Shown here: piece after piece, positions 1 through 7,700 of the stretch
Numbering within the stretch: position 1 is the stretch's first letter
How the letters are laid out: every line of letters starts with the position of its first letter
DNA from: Patulibacter sp.
GTDB taxonomy: Bacteria; Actinomycetota; Thermoleophilia; Solirubrobacterales; Solirubrobacteraceae
DNA: 10,739 nucleotides
Direction of reading: 5' to 3'
NCBI GenBank assembly: GCA_031119595.1
Contig: JAVHXX010000102.1
Span: 1 to 10,739, forward strand
Position numbers and translations under genes: made by a program
The notes under the pieces: generated by a model
The model's input: the letters and a program-made list of their open reading frames with translations, nothing else
The model's database searches: none
Told to the model about the DNA's origin: nothing

Positions 1-927
1 GACTTTGAGCGTGCCCATGCGGACGATCACCGTCGCCGTCGGGCCGCGGCCTTGCTCGACCTGTGCTTCGATCACCGAAGCGCGTGCCGGCACCGAGGAA
101 CTGGCGCGAAGCTCGAGCATTTCCGACTCGAGCAGGATCATCTCGAGGCGCCCCTCTTCCGACCGGACCGGCGTCATCGAGCAGTCGACGGCGCGGAGGA
201 GCTTGCCGTCGTCGGCGTGGAGCAGGTCGAACGCCCGGAACGGTTCGGTCGCGTCCTGCAGGTGCTCGATGCGGCGCTTCCATTCGCGGGCACGGGCCTC
301 GCCGTTGGGCTCATCGACGCCGAGGTCGTAGAGGTGGCGGCCGATGAACGCTTCGCGTGGGATCCCGATCCGCTCGACGGCCTTGTTGACGTCGAGGACG
401 GTGCCGTCCGGACCGAGGATCGCCGTGAGCTGGAACGTCTGGTCGAAGATCAGCTGGCGGAGGGCGATCTCACGCTTCAGCTCCTGCTTCGTCTCGCGGA
501 CGATGTCGACGTTCGTGACCTCGAGGTAGAAGCCGATCGCAGCGCCGTCGTCGTCGCGCACGACCGACAGTTCGCCGCGCACACCGAACGGTCCGTGCTC
601 GTCGGTCGGGAACTCGTCCTCGTATTCGACGGTGCCCACCCCGTTGAGCGACTCCTCGAGCCGCGTGCGCCAGCGGGCTTCCCAACCGGGGTCGACCGCA
701 TAGACGCCCATCCGCCAGAGGGGCTGGCCGACCATCGCCTCGCGTGGGACGGCGGCACCGGCCGCCCGGTACGGGTTGACGTCGACGATGACGCCGTGGA
801 GGTCGACGACGGCCCGGAAGCGTGAGGGTTCGTCGAACGCGTGCCGCGCGACGGGGTTGGTGCGCAGGCCGGAGACGACGGCCGCGAGGGCGGAGGCGTG
901 CTGGGTCGAGGACTGGGGCGGCGTCAT
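1..927 (-). CDS. PAS-PAS sensory/signalling protein, 3' end missing (possible degenerate GGDEF start)
   Basis: The frame is open from an ATG at 927 to the left edge: 309 codons with no stop and strongly G/C-ending codons. Two PAS-like domains are visible. PAS1 is about residues 38-143, with FRAVVDLHGVIVDVN and the closing strand GAAIGFYLEVTNVD. PAS2 is about 163-268, with LTAILGPDGTVLDVNKAVE and LYDLGVD. They are joined by a charged signalling helix at about 143-162. After PAS2, residues 276-309 (SSVPARASV...VIVRMGTLKV) resemble the opening of a GGDEF domain (typically LTGLPNRxxF...LLDLDRFK), but both metal-binding Asp positions read R303 and G305, suggesting an inactive cyclase domain. That part is inference. 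No transmembrane segment is seen, so a cytoplasmic sensor is likely; the output domain lies beyond the window. An in-frame GTG at 975 with a weak GCGGGA upstream is an alternative start, and an in-frame TAG lies just before it. It could instead be a PAS histidine kinase or another PAS regulator. Confidence 0.8.
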   Translation of the reverse strand, partial: MTPPQSSTQHASALAAVVSGLRTNPVARHAFDEPSRFRAVVDLHGVIVDVNPYRAAGAAVPREAMVGQPLWRMGVYAVDPGWEARWRTRLEESLNGVGTVEYEDEFPTDEHGPFGVRGELSVVRDDDGAAIGFYLEVTNVDIVRETKQELKREIALRQLIFDQTFQLTAILGPDGTVLDVNKAVERIGIPREAFIGRHLYDLGVDEPNGEARAREWKRRIEHLQDATEPFRAFDLLHADDGKLLRAVDCSMTPVRSEEGRLEMILLESEMLELRASSSVPARASVIEAQVEQGRGPTATVIVRMGTLKV

Positions 928-993
928 GGGACGAGGCCGGGTCGACGAGGCAGCGAGTTGCTGAACGACGGACACGCGGTCCCGCTCAGCCTA

Positions 994-1008
994 CCCCCGG
1001 TGCGGGGG
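994..1008 (-). other. GC hairpin in the leader of the PAS gene
   Basis: A perfect 6-bp inverted repeat, CCCCCG-GTG-CGGGGG, lies between the CAGGTG repeat cluster and the PAS gene, 18 bases upstream of its alternative GTG start. It has no T-tract on either strand. It may be a leader structure or part of an operator, and chance in GC-rich DNA is possible. Confidence 0.35.
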
Positions 1009-1014
1009 AACCGC

Positions 1015-1045
1015 CAGGTACACCTGTCCAGGAATTGCAGGTGTA
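1015..1045. promoter_or_regulatory. CAGGTG-type inverted-repeat cluster, putative operator of the PAS gene
   Basis: TACACCTG (1019-1026) and CAGGTGTA (1038-1045) form a perfect 8-bp inverted repeat around an 11-base, comparatively AT-rich spacer. The left arm also belongs to a second, tighter dyad, CAGGT-AC-ACCTG (1015-1026), so three CAGGT half-sites sit in 31 bases. The cluster lies about 40-70 bases upstream of the GTG at 975 and about 90-120 bases upstream of the ATG at 927, downstream of a terminator-like hairpin. This is where a promoter/operator for the leftward PAS gene would be expected. I do not recognise the binding protein; the paired half-sites would suit a dimeric repressor or activator. 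Confidence 0.45.
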
Positions 1046-1087
1046 ATGAGGTCGGGCGCGCCGCCATACCGGGCGACGAGGCCGGTG

Positions 1088-1106
1088 CCGGGCGCGAGGC
1101 GCCCGG
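1088..1106 (-). terminator. Terminator-like hairpin after the small minus-strand gene
   Basis: A perfect 8-bp stem CCGGGCGC / GCGCCCGG with a 3-base loop begins 5 bases past the TGA of the leftward gene at 1112-1519. There is no T-run, as is common for hairpins at gene ends in high-GC actinobacteria. Its place directly after that stop supports both the terminator call and the reality of the small gene. Confidence 0.5.
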
Positions 1107-1111
1107 GGCGG

Positions 1112-1519
1112 TCAGTTGTTGCCGTGCGTGGCGAGCTCGTGCCACACGCGGATCGTGCGGGCGCGGCCGGAGCCGTCGACGATCTGGTGCGTGGCGCCGG
1201 CATGGAGCGTCGTGCCGGACCCGTCACGGTCGAGCGTGAGCGACATCGTGTCGGTGAGGACGCCTGCGCCGGCGGCCGGCGCGTCGGCGAGCACGGCCGG
1301 GCGGGCGACCGCCGAGCGGCACCCTGCCTGCATGGTGCGAAGGTCCGGACGCGTGCTGCGGTCGGATGCCAGTGCGCGATCGAGTACGCGGTTGCCGGTG
1401 CGCACGATCGTCGTGACGCCGTTCGCTTCGTCGCGGCTCGCGGTCCCGAGACCGCTGCTCCCTGTGCCCTTTTGGTGCTTCACGTTCTCAACATCGCCCA
1501 CATCGTCATTACCGAACAT
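1112..1519 (-). CDS. Small hypothetical protein, 135 residues
   Basis: I do not recognise this protein. The frame is supported by codon use: from about codon 18 to the TGA, third positions are mostly G/C and the amino-acid mix is ordinary (for example SLTLDRDGSGTTLHAG and TIRVWHELATHGNN). The overlapping plus-strand frame is Arg/Gly-rich in the manner of an antisense shadow. The last 50 residues look like short beta strands with Gly-rich turns. There is one Cys (in MQAGCRS), no signal peptide and no membrane segment. The first ~17 codons are less GC-rich and no clear Shine-Dalgarno precedes the ATG at 1519, so translation may begin further in, for example at the GTG codons near 1480-1500. It is divergent from the giant gene and tandem with the PAS gene, with a hairpin right after its stop. 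It could also be a decayed remnant of a longer gene. Confidence 0.5.
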   Translation of the reverse strand: MFGNDDVGDVENVKHQKGTGSSGLGTASRDEANGVTTIVRTGNRVLDRALASDRSTRPDLRTMQAGCRSAVARPAVLADAPAAGAGVLTDTMSLTLDRDGSGTTLHAGATHQIVDGSGRARTIRVWHELATHGNN

Positions 1520-1560
1520 CGGCCAGTTGGGTGCAGTGGTCAGGGCTCCACCGGGCCGTT

Positions 1561-1572
1561 CGGCCTAGGCCG
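1561..1572. promoter_or_regulatory. 12-bp perfect palindrome, possible operator
   Basis: CGGCCTAGGCCG reads identically on both strands. It sits 42 bases upstream of the small gene's ATG and about 190 bases before the giant gene's GTG, a position that could serve either promoter. The factor is unknown. Confidence 0.3.
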
Positions 1573-1674
1573 CTCCGGTGTGACCCGGTGCGACTAGGGG
1601 TATGGACTATCCGCCCGTGCTCCCCCCAGAACTCATGTCATACGGTCAGCACAGGTCGCGTGGGGTGAACCCTC

Positions 1675-1723
1675 GACACATCTGGACGAATGGTCCGCAG
1701 ATTTCGCCACGAGACGGCGTGTC
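1675..1723 (+). ncRNA. Possible structured 5' leader (three-helix junction) of the giant gene
   Basis: As RNA this segment can fold into a closed three-way junction. P1 is GACAC (1675-1679) with GTGTC (1719-1723). P2 is ATCTG (1680-1684) with CAGAT (1698-1702), extended by GAC (1685-1687) with GTC (1693-1695) across a 2-base bulge and a 5-base loop. P3 is GCC (1706-1708) with GGC (1716-1718). It ends 31 bases before the GTG at 1755. I see no match to a riboswitch consensus I know; in particular the conserved core of the c-di-GMP-I class is absent. It is unproven that the segment is transcribed, and chance folding cannot be excluded. Confidence 0.25.
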
Positions 1724-1754
1724 CGGATAGGTTGGGCGCGCACCCGCGACGGAC

Positions 1755-4700
1755 GTGTTTCGTCGCACCCGCTTTCGACCTTTCGGTGGGGCCACCTTGA
1801 CCATTTCCCGGATGTCGCGCTGCCTGCTCGGCTCGCTCGTCCTCACGCTCGTCGTCGCCCCCTCGGCGAGCGCCGCGATCTCCAACGCGACCGCCGCGAA
1901 GCGTGCCGTCGCGGCGCTGCATGCGAAGCAGGGATCGTCGCCGGTGATCGTGTTCCGGTCCGGCGCAGCACTCGGGTCCGGGGCGGTCATCTCGCAGGCG
2001 GGGTCGTCCGCGGCACCGTCCGGGAAGCGGTCGAAGACCGGCGTGGTCACCACGCCGACGAAGGCGATCTTCCGGGTCGCGAAGGGGCATCGCGCCTACC
2101 TCTTCTACGCCGACCAGGCCCCGTACCAGGCGTACGCGCACCGGGGCCACCTGGCCCTCGTCGACGCGGGCACCGGCAAGGTGCGGGTCTCGCCGACGCT
2201 CAGCTCACCGCCGGTGATCGACGGCCGGCTGCCGTTCTACATGCGCACGAATGCGGCGTACCGAGACCCCAAGAACCACGTGTTCTCGCGGGCGTACAAG
2301 ATCACCACGGCCGCGGCCGGATCGGCCCGCACCGCGCAGGCGTCCCTGACCACCTTCCGGATCGACCGCGCGCCGATCAAGGACCTGTCGATCGCGAAGG
2401 CCGCCGCCGACCAGCTTGCCGCCGACCACGCCTGCTCGCTCCGCGTGAGCGACACCTACGGTGAGTTCTACGACTTCACCGGCGCCGACCAGACGCGCGC
2501 CCGCGTGGGTGACCTCTTCTTCCAGCTCAGCCAGCTCAACCCCGGCTTCATCGACCAGCGCTACAGCCGCACGAGTGGCGTCTCGCCGCTCGGTGCGCTC
2601 GACGCCCTCATCAGCACGAAGGGCTGCAAGGACATCCTCCTGTACGTCGCCGGGCGTGGGTTCTCGTCCGGGTCGCCGACCACGGTCGGTATCGGCACGC
2701 GGGTCACCGAGACCGGCGTGCGCCAGCAGCTCCTGCGGGCCGCCGAGCTCCAGGCGTTCATCGCCGCGCACCCATCGGTGAACTTCTCCGTGACGGTCGA
2801 CGCGCCGTACTCCAAGGGTGTCCTCGCCGCCGTCGCCGGCGACCGCAACGTGCTCATCGCCGAGAGCGGTGCGGGCGCGACCGGCGCGAGCTTCGGCTAC
2901 CTCCCGGAGGTCTTCGTGAACGGCACCCGCATCGCGAACACCGGCAACCCGAACGGCCTCCTCGAGTTCACGAACCGCGTGCTCAGCGGTATGAACAGCT
3001 TCCTCAGCTCCTCGACCGAGGTCAACGCCGCCATCGCCGCACGCCGCGACGGCTCGGCTCCGTCGTTCCTCGCCGTCCTGCTCGGGCGTGCGTACTCCCT
3101 CGGCGAGCCCGACGACCTCCCGGCCGTGACCGGCATCCAGCGGCCGCTGTTCACCCCGACCTTCCTCAACCCGAACGGCCCGCCGCCGGCGCCGGCCACC
3201 CAGACGCCGGCGCCGCAGCCGCCCGTCGCCAGCGACGCGAGCGTCTCGACCCCGGAGGACACGCCGCTCGCGATCGCCCTCCCGGGCAGCGCCCCCGCCG
3301 GCACCACCCCGACCTACTCGATCGACAGCGGCCCGCAGCACGGCACGCTCTCGGGCACCGGCCAGACCCGGACCTACACGCCCGCCAAGGACTACGCGGG
3401 CCAGGACAGCTTCACGTTCTCGATCGCCGTCGGCGCGCTGAAGGCCACGGGCACCGTCTCGATCACGGTCACCCCGGTCGACGACCCCGCGGTCGTCACC
3501 ACGAGCGCCGGCTCGCCGACCTTCACCGAGGGCGGCGGCGCGATCTCCGCCGACCCGACGCTCACCGTCGCGGACGTCGACGACGACACCCTGACCGGTG
3601 CGCGTGTCGCGATCACGGCGGGCCGCTCCGCCGACGACGTCCTCGGCTTCACCCCGCAAGCCGGCATCACGGGGGCGTACGACGCCTCCACCGGTGTGCT
3701 CACGTTCTCCGGCACGGCGCCCGTCGTCGACTACCAGGCGGTCCTGCGGTCGATCACGTTCGCGATCACGGGCGCCAACCCCGCCGCCGGGACCCGCACG
3801 CTCTCGTACCAGGCTGCCGACGGCCAGGGCCTCGGACCCGTCGCGACGCGCGCCGTCTCGGTCGTGGTCGTCGACGACGCACCCGTGCTCACCGGTACGC
3901 CGGCCACGCTCGCCTACACCGAGAACGATCCGGCCACGGCCGTCGGCCCGGGCATCGCGATCGTCGACCCCGACAGCCCGACGATGCACTCCGCCACCGT
4001 GGCGATCACCGGCGGGTACGTCGCCGCGGAGGACCGACTCGCGTTCACCGCCACCGGCGGCATCACCGGGGCCTTCGACACGGCCACGGGCGTGCTCACG
4101 CTCACCGGCGAAGCGCCGACCGCGACCTACGCCGCGGCGCTCGCGGCGGTCACGTACGCGAACCTCGGCGACGACCCGACCACCGCGCCGCGCACGCTCA
4201 CCTTCCGCGTCGACGACGGTCAGCTCGCCAGCAACGCCGTCACGAGCCAGGTCACCGTCACGGCGGTCAACGACGCGCCGGTCGTGACCACCAGCTCCGG
4301 CTCGACGGACTACACCGAGAACGCCGCCGCGGTCGCCGTCGACCCGACGATCACGGTCACGGACGCCGACGACACCTCGCTCACCGGCGCGACGGTCTCG
4401 CTGACCACCGGGTTCCAGCCGGGCGAGGACGTGCTCGCGTTCACGACGATCGGATCGATCTCCGGCACGTACAACGGCCTGACGGGCGTCCTGACGCTCA
4501 GCGGCGCCGGCACCGTCGCCGCCTATCAGGCCGCGCTGCGCACCGTCACCTACGCGGACACGAGCGACGATCCGTCGGCCGCCGCGCGCACCGTCTCCTT
4601 CACCGCGACCGACGGCACCGACGTGTCGGCGGCCGCCACGCGTGGCGTCACCGTGACGCCCGTCGACGACGCCCCGACCGTCAGCACCACGGCCGGCTCG

Positions 4701-7700
4701 GCCACGTACACCGAGGGTGCGAGCCCGGCGGTCATCGACGCCGGTATCGCCGTCGCCGACGTCGACAGCACGACGCTCGCGAGCGCGACGATCGCCATCA
4801 CGAACAACTTCGTCAGCGGCGACGCCCTGACCTTCGTGGACGGCAACGGCATCACCGGCAGCTACGCCTCCGCGACCGGCGTCCTCACGCTGTCGGGCTC
4901 GGCCTCCGTCGCGTCCTACGCCGCCGCGCTCGCCTCGATCACCTACTCGACGACGAACGACGACCCGACCGCCGCCACGCGCACCGTGTCCTTCACGGTG
5001 AGCGACGGCACCCTCGCGAGCGCGACCGCGACGCGTGGCGTCGCCGTCACGCCGACGAACGACCCGCCGACGGTCACGACCTCCTCCGATGCGGAGGCCA
5101 CCTACACCGAGGGGCAGGCCGGGAGCGTCGTCATCGACGGCGGCATCACCGTCGCCGACCCGGACGACACCACGCTCGCGAGCGCCACGGTGACGATCGC
5201 CCCGGGCGACTTGGTCTCCGGCGACACCCTCGCCACGCACGGCATCCTCCCGGGTGGCGTGACGCCGTCGTACGACGCCGCGACCGGGGTGCTCACGATC
5301 ACCGGCACCGCGACGGTGACGCAGTACCAGACGATCCTCGCCGCCATCACCTACGCGAACACCCGCACGGACCTCTCCGACGGCTCCCGCTCGGTGTCGT
5401 TCGCGGTGAGCGACGGCGCCGCGAGCAGCACGCCGGCCAGCAAGACCGTCCACTTCGACGCCATCGACACCGCACCGACGCTCGTCGCCGGGGCCGACGT
5501 CACCACGTGGACCGAGGGCAGCGCGCCCGAGCCCGTGGCACCGACCCTCACCGCGACCGACGTCGACAACGCGAACCTCGCCGGCGCCACCGCCGCCATC
5601 ACCACGAACGCCGGGGCGGGCGACCGGCTCGACTTCGCGACGCAGAACGGCATCTCGGGCACCTTCGACCCGGCGACGTTCACGCTCACGCTCACCGGCA
5701 CCGCGACCGTCGCGCAGTACCAGGCGGCACTGCGCTCGATCGCCTACGAGAGCACCGACGACGACGTCTCCCCGTTCACGCGCACCATCTCGTACAGCGC
5801 CACCGACGGTGAGCTCACGAGCGCCGCCGTCACCCACGACATCGCCGTGGTCCCGACCGACGACGCCCCGACCGTGACGACGTCGTCCGACCCCGCGAAC
5901 ACCTACGCGGAGGCCGCGGCGACCGGGGCGATCGTCGATGCCTCGCTGACGGTGACCGACCCCGACAGCACCGCCCTCGTCGGCGCGACCGCGCAGATCA
6001 CCACGGGCCTGACCTCCGGTGACGTGCTCGGCGTGACGGTCCTGGCCGGCGTCACCGCGTCGTACGACGCGGCCACCGGACGGCTCACCCTCACGGGCAG
6101 CGCGCCCGTCTCCGAGTACGAGACGATCCTCCGCTCGGTCACCTTCTCGACCACTCGCACCGACCTCGGCGACAGCTCCCGCACGGTCACCTTCAAGGCC
6201 GACGACGGCACGCTCACGAGTGCCGGAGCCACCCACGCGGTGAACTTCGCCGCCGTCAACAGCGCCCCGAGCCTCACCACCTCCGGCGGTTCGACCGCCT
6301 ACACCGAGGGCGCGGCCGCCGTCGCGATCGACACCGCCCTCACGGTCGCCGACGCCGACGACACCAACCAGCAGGGCGCCCATGTGACGATCGTGAGCCC
6401 GGTCCTCGGCGACACCCTCGGGTTCACCGCCCAGAACAACATCAGCGGCAGCTTCGACGCCGCGACCGGCGTGCTCACCCTCTCCGGCACCGACACCGTC
6501 GCCCACTACCAGTCGGCGCTGCGGTCGGTGACCTTCTCCAACACGACGAACCACGCCCTCACGTCCGTGGGGCGCACCATCCGCTTCACGGTCCAGGATC
6601 CGGCCGGCGCGACGTCGGTCCCCGCGACGAAGACCGTCGCGGTCACGGCCGTCAACGACGCCCCGACCGTGACGCTGTCGTCGTCCGTCCCGGCGTTCAC
6701 CGAGGGCGACCCGGCGCTCACCATCGACGCAGGCGTCTCCGTCACCGACCCGGATTCGGCGTCGCTGGCCAGCGCCGAGGTGAAGCTCACGAACCCGGTC
6801 GCGGGTGACACCCTCGCCCTGGCCGCGGGGTACACGCTCCCGGCGGGCATCAGCGTCGCCGGCGCCTCGACCGCCACCGACCTTCAGCTCACCGGCGCCG
6901 CGCCGCTCGCCGACTACACGGCCGCGCTCGCGCACGTCACGTTCTTCACCGCGTCGGCGAACCCGACGGGCACCACACGCGTGGCGCGGTTCACCGCGAC
7001 GGACACGGGCTCGGCGACGTCGTCGAACGCCGACAAGTTCATCAGCGTCACCGACGTCAACAGCGCCCCGGTCGCCGTCACCGACGCCTTCACCACGAAC
7101 GAGACCACGGTCGCCACCGGCAACGTGCGCACGAACGACACCGATCCCGACGACGCCACGGGCACGCTCGTGGTCGACCGCGTGGCGGGGTCCGCCGCGA
7201 ACGTCGGCACGCAGATCACGCTGCCCTCGGGCGCGCTCGTGACAATCTCGAGCGCGGGCGCGATCTCGTACGACCCGAACCACGCGTTCGACGCGCTCCA
7301 GGTCGGTGGCCCGAACGGGACCGACTCCGTCACCTACCGGGTCGTCGACCCGCACGGCGCCACCTCGAACACCGCGACCGTCACGTTCACGATCACCCCG
7401 GTGAACACCGCTCCGACGGCGCCGACGTCGACCTTCAACGCGCTCCGCAACACCGCGCTCGAGGTCAAGGACACCGGCAGTTCGATCGGCCCGAAGGTGC
7501 ACGTGACCGGCGATCTCCTCGCCGGAGCATCCGACCCCGACGACACCACGCTCACCGTCACCGTCCAGACGATCAGCTCCGCGAACGGCGGCAGCGTCGA
7601 CCTCGCCGCCGACGGCACCTTCGTCTACGTGTCGAACCCCGCCAGCGCCTCCGCCAGCGACCACTTCACCTACCAGCTCAACGACGCCCACGGCGGCCAC

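Larger units (their letters stand above)
1520..1754. promoter_or_regulatory. Divergent intergenic region holding the promoters of the small gene and the giant gene
   Basis: These 235 bases separate the leftward small gene from the rightward giant gene, so both promoters should lie here. The stretch is visibly less GC-rich than the coding DNA in places (for example around 1600-1610, 1632-1645 and 1680-1704). Weak -10-like candidates for the giant gene are TATGGA (1601-1606) and TAGGTT (1728-1733), neither with a convincing -35. It also holds a 12-bp perfect palindrome and a potential three-helix RNA fold, listed separately. No ORF here has coding character. Confidence 0.5.

Noticed and set aside
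52..825. A 257-codon plus-strand frame opposite the PAS gene
   Set aside because: Rich in D, V, E, R and A with no motif, whereas the minus frame reads two PAS domains in sequence.
1046..1597. A 183-codon plus-strand frame overlapping the small minus-strand gene
   Set aside because: Arg/Gly-rich shadow-like composition, and it would begin beside an inverted repeat and run through a terminator-like hairpin. The minus frame has better codon bias and a hairpin after its stop.
1664..1674. GGG-TGAA-CCC mini-hairpin upstream of the giant gene
   Set aside because: Only 3 bp of stem; expected often by chance in GC-rich DNA.
1675..1723. c-di-GMP riboswitch as an explanation of the leader fold
   Set aside because: The conserved core of the c-di-GMP-I class is absent and the helix lengths do not fit; only the idea of an adhesin-linked riboswitch suggested it.
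1755..1800. Twin-arginine motif in the giant protein's N terminus (FRRTRF)
   Set aside because: The Arg pair is about 20 residues from the hydrophobic core and lacks the S-R-R-x-F-L pattern; the h-region and SASA cleavage site fit Sec export.
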